This document shows, in pieces, positions 26,244 through 37,269 of a DNA stretch of 64,000 nucleotides. Position numbers and translations under genes: made by a program. A model generated the notes under the pieces. That model searched no databases. It saw only the letters and a list, made by a program, of their open reading frames with translations, and was not told the DNA's origin. How positions within the stretch are numbered: position 1 is the stretch's first letter; each line of letters starts with the position of its first letter. The stretch comes from Curvularia sp. ZM96 (taxonomy: Eukaryota > Ascomycota > Dothideomycetes > Pleosporales > Pleosporaceae), in NCBI GenBank assembly GCA_022457065.1, contig JAJGBQ010000003.1:3224001-3288000 (forward strand). The letters are read 5' to 3'.

Positions 26244-28737
26244 ATGTCGTCACCTGCTGGGAGCATCCGCCAGCGACCAGGCAAGGACAAGAAGCGACCC
26301 GTCTCACCCAACCCAGAAGCGCTGGCCGAGAAAGTTGCCAATGTCGTCGAGAAGGGCAAGCCATACAAGCCAGCACAACAGGGTAGAGAATGGGACTACA
26401 AGCTTGCCATTACCATCATGACCGCCCTCGCCTTTGTCACTCGCTTTTGGGGCATCAGGCATCCTGATCAGGTCGTCTTCGACGAGGTTCATTTTGGCAA
26501 GGTACGTACATCTGTGTCTAGCAGCTACACCGTGTCTTCTCCGCGCGATGCGGACGCGGTTTGTAACTTCGATCTAAGACTAATGGCATCCACAGTTCGC
26601 TTCGTACTACCTGCAACGTACCTACTTCTTCGATGTCCACCCTCCCCTCGGAAAACTTCTTTTTGCTCTTGCTGGCTGGCTCGTTGGATACAAGGGTGAC
26701 TTTCTGTTCGAGAACATTGGCGACTCGTACATCGCCAACAAGGTTCCGTATGTCGCGTACCGTGCCATGCCAGCCTCACTTGGCGCCCTCACGGTTCCCA
26801 TTGTCTTCATGATCATGTGGGAGTCTGGATATTCGCTGCCTGCCTGCATCACCGCTGCCGGACTTATGCTTTTCGATAACGCCCACATCGGTCAGACACG
26901 CCTCATTCTCTTGGATGCCTCGCTCATCTTTTTCATGGCCCTCTCTGTGCTATCCTACATTCGCTTCTACAAGGAAAGGCACGTGCCTTTTGGTCAAAAA
27001 TGGTGGAAGTGGCTCCTTTTGACCGGTATCAACCTGAGCTGCGTCATCTCCATCAAATACGTCGGTGTTTTCACTTTCTTCTCTATTGGTGTCCCGGTCT
27101 TGTTCGATCTTTGGGACTTGATGGACATTAACCGACGACAAGGCGCATTGACTCTCGTGGAGTTTGGCAAGCACTTTGCCGCTCGCGCTGTCGGACTTGT
27201 CATTGTTCCTTTCTTCCTCTACCTCTTCTGGTTCCAGGTGCACTTCTCCATCCTTACTCGCTCTGGACCTGGCGACGACTTTATGACCCCAGAGTTCCAG
27301 GAAACCTTGAGTGACAACATTATGAGCCTTCAATCGGTTGGCATTAACTACTACGACTCTATTACCATTCGCCACAAGGAAACCAAGGTTTACCTTCACA
27401 GCCACCCAGATCGCTACCCGCTACGATACGAGGATGGACGTGTCTCTTCTCAAGGACAGCAGGTCACTGGTTACCCCCACAATGACACCAACAACCACTG
27501 GCAGATTCTTCCTTCAACCCCTCTCTCAAGCGAGGTTGGTCAGCGCGTCAAGTTGGGTGACACCATTCGTCTCCGCCATTTGATTACGGATACTATTCTT
27601 CTGACTCACGATGTCGCATCGCCTTACTACCCCACTAACCAAGAGTTCACAACTGTGAGCCCGGAGGAAGCGGCCGGTGCCCGTTATAATGATACACTTT
27701 TCCAGATCAAGGTTGACAAGGGCAAGGGCGACTTCAAGACTATGTCGACCCACTTCAAGCTTGTGCACGTACCGACGAAGGTCGCCATGTGGACCCACTC
27801 CAAGCCATTGCCAGACTGGGCCTACAAGCAGGCTGAAATCAACGGAAACAAGGCCGTCCAGCAATCCAGCAACCTTTGGTATGTCGATGACATTCCTTCG
27901 CTCCCAGCCGAAGACCCGCGCAACAAGAAGGAGCCCAAGCAGGTCAAGCACCTTGGCTTCCTTAGGAAGTGGGTTGAGCTTCAGCGCGCCATGTTCCATC
28001 ACAACAACGCCTTGACCAGCTCCCACCCCTATGCGTCGCAGCCTATCTCATGGCCTTTCCTTCTGCGTGGTGTATCTTTCTGGACCAAGAACGACACTCG
28101 CCAACAGATCTACTTCCTGGGTAACCCTATTGGATGGTGGCTTGCCTCTTCGCTTCTTGCTGTCTTTGTTGGTGTCATTGGTGCCGACCAGCTGGCTCTC
28201 CGCCGTGGCATGGATGCCCTCGATGAGCGTAAGTTGTTTCTCTCATACAAGGCACCCAAGCTCTTTCATTTGGTTAAGTCGTTTGTATTTGACGGGGATG
28301 TTCTAACATTCTTACCTATAGGCACCCGCTCCCGTCTTTACAATTCGACCGGTTTCTTCTTCCTCACTTGGGCCGCTCATTATATCCCCTTCTACATTAT
28401 GGGACGTCAGCTTTTCCTGCACCACTACCTCCCTGCTCATCTAGCCTCGTGTCTCGTCACTGGAGCCCTTGTCGAATTTGTCTTCTGCATTGAGCCTCAG
28501 GAGCCCGAAATGCCAGGTGCTGCCAAGGGCCATCGCCGAACTCGATCACGCCCTGTCCGCGAGCGTGTTGCCTCGTCGAGCCTCATGGGTAGCTGGATTG
28601 CCACTGGAGTTATCCTTGCCGCAGTCTTCTGGTGCTTCCTGTTCTTTGCACCGCTTACATACGGTAACCCTGGCCTTGATGTTGCTCAAGTCCAGGCTCG
28701 GAAGTGGCTCGGATACGACCTTCACTTTGCCAAATAA
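26244..28737 (+). CDS. PMT4: Dolichyl-phosphate-mannose:protein mannosyltransferase, PMT4 subfamily
   Basis: The exons are 26244..26501, 26596..28228 and 28322..28737, giving 768 residues. It is an ER-membrane enzyme starting O-mannosylation of Ser/Thr on secretory proteins, mainly membrane-anchored ones. The N-terminal catalytic DE motif is in [30 protein letters not shown], rebuilt across junction 1. Luminal loop 1 is followed by three MIR-type repeats at about residues 325-520 (for example YLHSHPDRYPLRYEDGRVSSQGQQVTGY, VKLGDTIRLRHLIT and FKLVHVPTKVAMWTHSKPLPDW). Multiple transmembrane helices flank these, and the C-terminal membrane half contains TRSRLYNSTGFFFLTWAAHYIPFYIMGRQLFLHHYLPAHLA. 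The second intron (28229..28321) is 93 nt, a multiple of three, and lacks stops, so naive reading translates straight through it. Removing it restores DERTRSRLYNSTG, as in relatives. Confidence 0.95.
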
Positions 28738-29316
28738 TTATTGGATGACTTCGAGGTGTGAGGTTTAGGGTTAGGGTTTGGGTACAAGACTTGTTTTTCT
28801 CTTCATCTTGTTTTCACTAGGGAAAAATGGTGCACAGCGTGGAGGTGGGAATGCTAGTAGGAGTGCAGTTCAGGTTCCATGTATTCTATCATATTTTATG
28901 TTCTTTGGGCCTTAGGTGGGGCCGAAGGACTATCATCAAACACGCAAAGCTTTTCCTATGTCTAATCATATAGAAGTAGGATGGTGAAAAAATATCGCCA
29001 TCTGAAATACCAATGCGAATGCAACATGGTAACAACATACGTCTTTTGAATATTCCACGTTTATCTGTGCTGCTGGTTTGAGCCAGATTTCATCTATATC
29101 TAAACGCCTCCATGCAGATTCCAAAGGCAATCCTTCCCGACTTGTATCGTCCTGGTACCAAAACAGCAACTGTCACCCAATTCACCTTCACTCCATTCGT
29201 CTACACGTGGTGTTTTGACTTTGCGTTCCAGCAGCCAGTCATCCTCTCTTTGAAGAGGTGGAGGCTCTTCCTCTTTTTGGAGCCGGTCAACAACACTCGA
29301 AGCACCGTGTTCCACC
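28738..29316. other. Convergent 3' region with telomere-like motif
   Basis: This 579-bp region lies between the 3' ends of PMT4 (+) and PEX5 (-). At 28764-28782, just after PMT4, is TTTAGGGTTAGGGTTTGGG, that is, two exact and one imperfect telomere-type units. The rest is AT-rich flank with no coding potential. Confidence 0.6.
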
Positions 29317-31315
29317 TCAAAACTCAAACTCGCCCCGAAAACGCTCCACATCCATACCCGGCCCCACGATATCCGACAAGTCTCTCCGTCCCATCTGTCC
29401 AAATACTCTTCGTAGTGTATCGTACAAGTTGGTGCTTTGGTTTTGGTGAATCATGTTGTCCAATTGGCTGTCAGACACGCCTTCTCCTACGACTTCTCTC
29501 GCCTTCTCTTTGCCTTCTCGCTCTACCACCTTGTGCATGGCCAAAGCACCGAGCAAGTGCTGGGCTGCCTCAGTGTAGCAACCAATGTTGATGCAAGATA
29601 CACCTAGGTTGTAGCGGGCACGTACAAAGTTTGGACGGAGGGCGAGGGCGCGTGAGTACGCATCGATAGCCTCCTCGCTGCGTCCCGAATTTGCAAGGGT
29701 AGCACCGAGGCGGTTCCAGAGAAGGTGGACCTGTGATGACGAGTTTGAGACACCCGATTCTGTAGATGCCAATGCGGCGCCGAAACAGTCGACTGCCTTG
29801 TCGTATTCTTCCACGCCATAGAACAAAACGCCCAAGCCGACTTGTACGTCGGGGTCCATTTGCTCACCACTTGGTGATAACTGTGCGGCTTGGATAAACA
29901 GGTTGGTAACCTTCTCGTGGAGCAAATGTCGGTCTGTGAAGCCCATCTCGGCGTCGGAAGAGAGGGGTTCCTTGATCAGGGAGGGATATTTGGTTGCTAG
30001 CCAACGTTCTAGCGTCCGATATGCCGTGCTCTCGTAGCCTTCGTTCGTGTATGAGACGGCCAGGCCCATTAAAGCTTCCAGATTCGAAGGGTCCTGCTTC
30101 AACGCGTGCTCCAACGCCCGAATGGCGGGTGTTTCCTTCTCGTTCTGTGCCTGAGCCTCGCCCAGTCTCACCCAAGCCGCAATGTGGTTTGGATCCTTCT
30201 GCACTGCCGCCTCGAATGCCAGAGCAGCTAGCGACAAATTTCCACCTTCTTCCATGATCTTGACGCCCTCCTCAAAAGGGTTTGTGACGTTCTTGAAAAG
30301 ATTCTCCTGCTCGAATAGGTAGTCACCCATGGACGGGTCGCGGACCGAATGCGTGTTCAAGCCGTCGAAACCCTCCCATTGATCGAGGTCGCCCATATGT
30401 CCCTCGACGAATCTTTCATCGTTGGCAAGTTGCCTAGCGTATTCAGTCTCAGCTTGGATTCCCTTCCAGACGGACTCGAAATCGTCAAAGTTAACGCCGT
30501 CTTTCTCTACTGACCTGTCCATTTCGTTCAGCTCAGCCTCCATAGCCTTGTTGGCTTCCTCGTCAAGCGCATTTAGGTTTTGTTGATCGCTCTGTTCTAA
30601 CTGTGCAAACTGAGCCTCCCAGTCCTGATCGTCGAGCTCCACCATTCGTCCTTTGCCCTTGCCGGAGTCCTGCATGGGCTGCTGAAAGTTTTGTGGTGCA
30701 TATGGTTGTTGCATCATGCCCATTCCCATGCCCATACCACCCATGCCCATGCCCATGCCCATTCCATACATTGGTTGCTGGTATGCCGTCATGGAAGGTT
30801 GCGACGCGGTCGTAGGACTTGCGGTCCGAGCGGCGGGGTTCATTTGCTGGAATTTTGCGAATTCGGCAGGGCTGAAGCCTGCTGGTCTCTCTTGCATGGC
30901 TGGGCCCATTTGAGGGGCCTGCATGCCTGGGTCGAACTCGGCTGCCCATGCTGGTGATCCGCTGTGTTGGGCTCGCTCCAGTTCTCTACGCATCTGCTCC
31001 ATGGCGAAAGGTGACGCAGGCCCTGGTCCTTGGGGGAGTTGCACATTCTGGTTCATAAACTCATTCATCATCTGCCAACCTTCTTGTCAGTCATGATATC
31101 CCTTCACCGTTGTGTACTCGATTGATGCGCTGTCGTTGACTTACACCATCGGAAGGACCACCCATCTGCTGGCTTCGCATGCCCTCCTGCATTCCTCCGG
31201 GTCCGCGCCCGACCAGGCGGTCTCGCTGTAGAGACTTGTCATCTTGTACATGCTTGGTAAACTGGCTGAGCGGGTTGGCCCCTGTGGAGCATTCCGCGCC
31301 ACCGAGGAAAGACAT
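29317..31315 (-). CDS. PEX5: Peroxisomal targeting signal 1 receptor Pex5
   Basis: The exons are 31315..31145 and 31071..29317, giving 641 residues, normal for fungal Pex5. It is the shuttling receptor that delivers PTS1 (SKL-type) cargo to the peroxisomal docking complex. The N-terminus MSFLGGAECSTGANPLSQF carries the conserved cysteine (Cys9) used for monoubiquitination in export. The disordered half has WxxxF-type docking motifs (WAAEF near 99, WEAQF near 208, and related WEGFDGL near 289). It also has an unusual Met-Gly repeat at about 158-177. From about residue 325 the TPR array begins (AALAFEAAVQKDPNHIAAWVRLGEAQAQNEKE...AIRALEHALKQDPSNLEALMGLAVSYTNEG), with later repeats EEAIDAYSRALALRPNFVRARYNLGVSCINIG. 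The 73-nt intron is in phase 0, between GPSDG and MMNEF. Confidence 0.96.
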
Positions 31316-31867
31316 GACAAAATCTGCGATGAAAGGACGTGCCGACAGGCCGGTGTAGCGCGATTGGAAGAGTGTGGGAGAGTAAAGGTACAAGAAAGTA
31401 AGTTGGGGTGGTAAGTCGGCGGAACACGCGCGTTGAGTATTGATCAGCAGCAGATGGCGGGTGGAGAAGGTACGCGGGGCAAGCCGAGGTCGCAGTGGGC
31501 GTCGCGCTTGCCGAAATGTGATCCACCTTGACCGCGGCCCTGCATGGAGTCACAACAGTGGCGCAATACTCATGTACTAGATATCTCATTACAAACTATC
31601 CAAGACGTTTCGGTTTTTTTTTTGGACCCTATATCATATACAACAGGAGAAGGGAATCATAACGCCAGACGCTCCCCACTATGGTACAATAAATGGCTTC
31701 TATGTAGATCAACATGGGGGGCATAGGCAACGATGCGTACGGTTCAATCATCCAAATCGTACAACAGAGGACCGTCTCCTTGCAGTCATCATTCGGCCAT
31801 CGCGGAAATGCGAGGCAGCCCTCCAGTCTTTTGCTTCAGAACCCGTCTCGAGTTATTCGCCCCTCGT
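31316..31867. promoter_or_regulatory. PEX5 upstream region and RRM-gene 3' flank
   Basis: This 552-bp region separates two minus-strand genes. The half near PEX5 is its promoter, and the part near 31600-31860 is the 3' flank of the RRM gene, with a run of nine T at about 31616. No coding sequence was recognised. Confidence 0.5.
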
Positions 31868-32929
31868 CTATGCTTGGGTCGAGTCCTGACGCTTCTCCCG
31901 CTGTGATGAGGTGCCAGATGAGCTGAAATCTACGCGAAGCTGTCTTCCGTAAATAACCTTCTCCTTGAGAACTTCTTTGGCTCGGGTGGCGCTAGCCACA
32001 TCCAGGAAATCGGCATGGGCAAAGCCCCGTGGTTGGCCGGTTCGCCTGTCAATGGCAACACGAACATCGGTGACGTTACGAATGTCGCGGAACAGATCGT
32101 TCAGGTCCTTGTCTGACATCTCGAAGGACATGTTGCCAATGAACAAAGTCTTGGATGGAAGGTTGGGGTCGCTCTTGGGGCCGCGGGTTCTGTTCTCGTT
32201 CTTGGACTTGTGGAATTGAACGACAAGGTTGCGGCCCTCAAAGACCTGCATATCAAGGTTGTCGATGGCAGCCTGTGCGTCAGAGGTGTTCTTAAACTCG
32301 ACATAGGCGAACCTAGACAAAGCCGTTAGCCAATCTTTTGCCGATTTCGTCAAAGGCATATTACCCTCTGCTGAGACCCCGGTTATCATAGACGATCTTG
32401 ATGCTCTCGACATCGCCGAACCGAGAGAAGACGCGCTTCAGTTGTTCTGGGGTGACTTCGTAGTACAGGTTGCCCACGTAAAGCACCTTGTTTGGCTCTA
32501 TAGGCCGTTCCCTCTTCGGCCGTGGGGGGGAGGTAGCGTTGGCGGCAGCCGACAATGCATCCGAGCCAGCAGTCTCAGACTCGTTGGTGGGTTCTGCCTG
32601 TGCATTTTGCTGTGCAGGCGTCAGGTTTTCCTCAATTGGTGCCTCTGCTGCTGTCTGGGCAAAGTTCTCCGAGGCGACTGCGGCAGCAGCCTCAGCGGAC
32701 TCGGTCTTGGGCGTTTCATCGCTGGCAAACCTCCGTTGGATAGAGGCAATCGACCACTGTTGGTGCCGTAGGCGGAGCGCCGAGGATGTGAGGGTGTTAA
32801 TGGAGCGCGGCTGTATCGTGCACGCCTTGGAGGGCGAGGCACTGATGGCGCGGGCGGCAGCACGGCGGAGGAGGAACCTGCATGGCGATAAGTATGTTTG
32901 GTCAATTGGTCCTATGGGAGGGCTTACAT
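31868..32929 (-). CDS. Two-RRM RNA-binding protein with mitochondrial-type presequence; start codon apparently split by an intron
   Basis: The preferred model is AT at 32929..32928, a 50-nt intron (32927..32878, GTAAGC donor, GCAG acceptor), exon 2 at 32877..32365, a 52-nt intron and exon 3 at 32312..31868, giving 319 residues. The joined start reads M-FLLRRAAARAISASPSKA, followed by more Arg/Ser-rich sequence up to RRFASDE, an excellent mitochondrial targeting sequence. A low-complexity Ala/Glu linker (about 65-145) precedes RRM1 (KVLYVGNLYYEVTPEQLKRVF, then RGFAYVEF restored over junction 2) and RRM2 (KTLFIGNMSFEMSDKDLNDLF, then RGFAHADF). The tail is STSSQREKRQDSTQA-like and polar. If the first intron were retained, an ATG at 33002 would give an in-frame protein with an N-terminus lacking targeting character. 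Organellar RNA metabolism is an inference from the presequence. Confidence 0.82.
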
Positions 32930-33409
32930 GGTGGCGACTAAGCAAAAAGATGGCGGTATTCACTGAATTCCGGCCGTAGAGATGCGGTAAATTTTTGGCC
33001 ATGCATTCTCGGACCCACGCTAGGCCTCGAGCACGTGACGGCTCGGGGACTGGTTGCTGTACATTACGTGACCGCGACCGACTGGGTATGGCTCAGTTTT
33101 CCCCGCCGACAGCATCACCAGCCGAGGGTGGGAGGGCTAGCTAATTCGGTAGCATTGCTCTACGCAGAGGGAACATGACTGCCTGCAGCCTCCCTTTCTT
33201 GTTCGCCTGCTCTTGATTGTTTTTCGCAGAAACACGCTAGGAGCCCGGGCTGTTATGAACTGTAGTAGTCATCGAGTCCATATTTTTTGCAGCAACATGG
33301 CACGGGGCAAGCCGACTGGCCGGCGGGGTCCGATGCACATCGCTGGCTGAGCCTCGTTCGCAGGTTCTCATTCGCTCCAGCATTCACTACTTCCACCTCC
33401 TATAGCACC
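32930..33409. promoter_or_regulatory. Shared upstream region of the RRM gene and AMP deaminase
   Basis: This 480-bp region between two divergent genes carries both promoters. Sequence features are GC-rich CACGTGAC and GTGACCGCGACC stretches at 33030-33080. CACGTG is an E-box-like core, but no regulator can be assigned. Confidence 0.45.
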
Positions 33410-36400
33410 ATGTTGAAAGGTATCACTCGCCATTCCCTCGATCCCACACATTGCCATACTCATGTGTCCTGCAGGAGCATTTTCCGCTGACGCAGATGCG
33501 TCGCCAGACTTTGGCCCCGCCCGCGACGATCACATCCCTTCATCAGACGAAGATGAGCTCGTTCTAGACGACTCTGACACAGATCCCAGCGGCAGCGGGC
33601 GTACAAAAAACAATCATGGTGCAAGTTCAGCAGGGCAGAGAGGTGCTGGTCCCACCATGGAAGACGACGACAGTGGCATGCTCCCCCGCGACAAGCAGCG
33701 TCGAACCGCATACTACGACTACACTACAGAGAAGCAGATGAGCCATACCGAAGCCAAGCAATTCTACCAAAGACATCAGCTCGAGACACAATACGGCGGC
33801 GCCATGGGGGACATGCAAAGCCCCGCCATGCGCGCAAAAACGTTCCCTACCAACCTTGGTGGCACTGACGGTGTCGACTTCTTCAGCAAGGCCGAGAGTA
33901 CTCGCTCGCGGAAGAGCAACATTAGTCTTGTGAACCAAGTCCCACGGCCCTACCTACCTATCGGGACATTGCCAGCAGAACAGTCACAGGAGCCCCGTCG
34001 ACACATGACGCAACAATCCTCCTACACTCCAGGGACCTACGACGAGGCCGAAAAGCTTCTTCAGGCCGACCAGCAGGCTCGGTCGCATGGCCTGCATCCC
34101 GAACTGCCTCACGAAAACAAGCCACTCTTGGCTGAACAAGGAATTCATGGTGCAGGTGCAGGCATAGGGGTTGGAGCAGGCGCAGGAGGATTTGCAATGT
34201 CAGATTCCAGTATCACTGCTGAGCTCAGTTCCATCTATGCAAACATCCAAAAGGTCCTTGATTTGCGCCACAAGTACATTCGTCTGTCGTTGCAACGCGC
34301 CTTCGATAACCCCAAAGACGACCCAGCTTGGCGCATTTACCCGTCCCCTCCAGAACCCGTGTGGAACGATACTTCCAAAGAGCGTCGCAATGCAGCTAGT
34401 AGCATGCAAAACAGTGGCATTCTAGAGCCCAATGAACCTCCCAAGCCACCCCGCAAAATGGGCACCAATATTGGTGAAGATTTCTTCTTGGAAGAGTGCC
34501 TTCCAGTGCCTGGTCCCGTGGAAATGTCGTTTCGGCTCGATGATAGTGGCGTGTTTCAAGTGTATGAGACTGCCAAATCTGCTGAGCTCGACACGCCTAT
34601 TGTGGCTATTCCCACACTGCGCGAGTTCTACATCGATCTTGACGCCATCTTGGACATATCTTCTGATGGACCCAGCAAAAGTTTTGCATTTCGCCGCCTT
34701 CAGTACTTGGAGGGAAAATTCAATCTCTATTATCTGCTGAATGAGTACCAAGAGACCGCCGATACCAAGAAGGTGCCTCATCGAGACTTTTACAATGTGC
34801 GAAAAGTTGACACGCACGTACACCACTCGGCATGCATGAATCAGAAGCATCTGTTGCGCTTCATCAAGTCGAAGATGAAGAAGTCGCCTGATGAAGTAGT
34901 ACTGTACCGTGATGGCAAACACCTTACGCTAAGGGAGGTATTTGAGTCCATCAATTTGACAGCGTATGATCTGAGCATTGACACATTGGATATGCATGTA
35001 AGTACCCAAATCTTGTTTGATGGAGAGGATACTAACCCGGCAGGCCCATACCGACTCGTTCCATCGCTTTGACAAGTTCAATCTCAAGTACAACCCAATT
35101 GGTGAATCCCGTTTGCGAACCATCTTCTTAAAGACAGACAACTTTATCAAGGGTCGGTATCTGGCTGAAATTACCAAAGAAGTCATCTCAGATCTCGAGG
35201 CAAGCAAATATCAGTTCGTGGAATGGCGCCTATCCATCTACGGCCGAGAGATTGACGAGTGGGATAAACTCGCGGCTTGGATTGTTGACAATAAACTCTT
35301 CTCGCCCAACGTCAGATGGCTGATTCAAGTCCCGCGCTTGTATGATGTGTACAAAGCGACTGGCCTGGTGGATAACTTCCAGCAGGTTGTCGTAAATGTG
35401 TTCCAGCCTTTGTTTGAGGTGACCAAAGATCCTTCAAGCCATCCCAAGCTTCACATCTTCCTGCAAAGGGTCATTGGCTTTGACTGTGTCGACGACGAGA
35501 GCAAAGTCGAGCGACGTGTGCATAAGAAATTCCCACTTCCAAGCGAGTGGACCACTAAGCAGAACCCGCCGTACAGTTACTGGATATACTATTTGTTTGC
35601 AAACATATCGTCGCTTAACGTCTGGAGAAAGCAACGAGGCTTCAACACATTCCTCCTTCGCCCGCACTGTGGTGAAGCAGGTGATACCGATCATTTGGCT
35701 GTCGCCGCTCTGTGCTGTCACAGCATTAGTCACGGCATTTTGCTTCGAAAGTTGCCTTTCCTCCAATACATCTTCTACCTTGAGCAGATTGGTATTGCAA
35801 TGTCGCCTCTCAGCAACAATGCCCTCTTCTTGGCGTATGAGCGAAACCCGTTCATGAGCTACTTCAGGCGAGGTCTCAACGTCTCGCTTTCGACAGACGA
35901 CCCTCTCCAGTTTGCTTTCACCAAGGAGCCTCTGATCGAAGAATACTCTGTCGCGGCGCAAATCTACAAGTTGAGTGCTGTAGATATGTGTGAATTGGCC
36001 AAACATTCAGTGGAACAGAGTGGCTTCGAGCATGTGATCAAGCAGAAGTGGTTGGGCAGCAACTACCATCTTCCTGGTGTTGCAGGAAATGAAATGGCAA
36101 GGTCCAATGTGCCTAGCATTCGCGAGGCCTTTCGACACGAGACGCTTATGGCGGAATTAGCTATGTAAGTTGTGTAGCGGGCTTGGTCGCAATGGCGTCC
36201 AGCCACTGCAGACTGAGATTCTCGTTAGCTAGTTATACTGACACAATATAGGATCGATCGATACACGCGCGCAGCCCAGGCTGGTGGTAACCATGACCTT
36301 ACCAGCACCAACTTGCAGTCCGAGGTACCACAGACGCCAAAATCATTCCAGGGAGCACCACAACCTGGATCACCAACGCATGCCTCTGCAGCCGGTAACA

Positions 36401-36840
36401 AGCAGGTCTTCTCGATGCTACCACCAGCCCAAGTCGCTCGTCTCAAGCCTTCAGCATCTGCCGCTGATGTACCCAATGTGCCAACTCAGCCAGCCTCGCC
36501 AACTAGCGCTTATGATGGCAGCAATGCGGAGCGGCCGCATCGCAGCACTAGTATGACGGCTGGCTCCAACGCTGTGTCTTCAGCGCAGCAACCCGGGGAA
36601 GCTAATGGCCAGTACCCACTGGATGAGCCCGATACGGATCTGAAACGCTCGATGAGCAGTGTTACGCTGGATGGGGAGCCTAGGCTGTTCCCTGGTATCG
36701 TTAGCAGCAGGAGCAGAAGAAGGAGCACGAAGGCCAACCAGGGTGAAGATGGTGACGCGACGAGCTCGCGTTTGAAGAGGTACCCGACTGGCGAGACGGA
36801 GAGTGTGGTGGAGGAGCGGGACACTGATGATGAGGAATAA
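33410..36840 (+). CDS. AMD1: AMP deaminase
   Basis: The exons are 33410..33419, 33475..34997, 35044..36164 and 36252..36840, giving 1080 residues. It deaminates AMP to IMP in the cytosolic purine nucleotide cycle. The long N-terminus is acidic and disordered ([21 protein letters not shown]). The catalytic amidohydrolase barrel has the metal-site [16 protein letters not shown] (His451, His453), [25 protein letters not shown] over junction 3, [18 protein letters not shown], and the signature [10 protein letters not shown] (Asp796/797 region). The C-terminal 190 residues, beyond [18 protein letters not shown], form a Ser/Pro-rich tail encoded largely by exon 4. The first coding exon would be 10 nt (ATGTTGAAAG) joined to GAGCATTT; an unspliced alternative start is the ATG at 33462. 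Total length is in the range of filamentous-fungal enzymes. Confidence 0.93.
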
Positions 36841-37269
36841 AAGACGAGTTATGATGTTAGTGTTGATAGATTATGTACATGATCCATTCATTACTATGAT
36901 AGAGAATGCCAACATTCAGCTTGATTTTTTATTCTCCTGTTTTCCCAACCATCCTCATGCCATCCGCATTTACATTTTCCCGCTCATTTATGTCCAGTAT
37001 GTAGTTTAGTCCATGTAAGATCCCTCTTGCGTTGGATTCGTAAAAAAACACAAAGCAAAGGATGCGAGGGCCATTCTCCCAAATTATTGCATGAATGAAG
37101 ATGCCACCGAGTCAAACGCCGTACGATAATGAAAAAGGCACGCTCGCTGTACAGGAATCCAAACCAAGAAAGTAACCAAAAGAAAAAATATAGGAAAAAA
37201 AATGATGACAAAAAGAACAAAAAAAGGCTACGTGAGAGACCTGAGTCCGAAGAAATACAGATTGCCTGC
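36841..37269. other. Convergent 3' spacer
   Basis: This 429-bp AT-rich region with A-runs (about 37170-37230) lies between the 3' ends of AMD1 (+) and the six-CxxC gene (-). No feature other than 3' flank sequence was seen. Confidence 0.5.
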
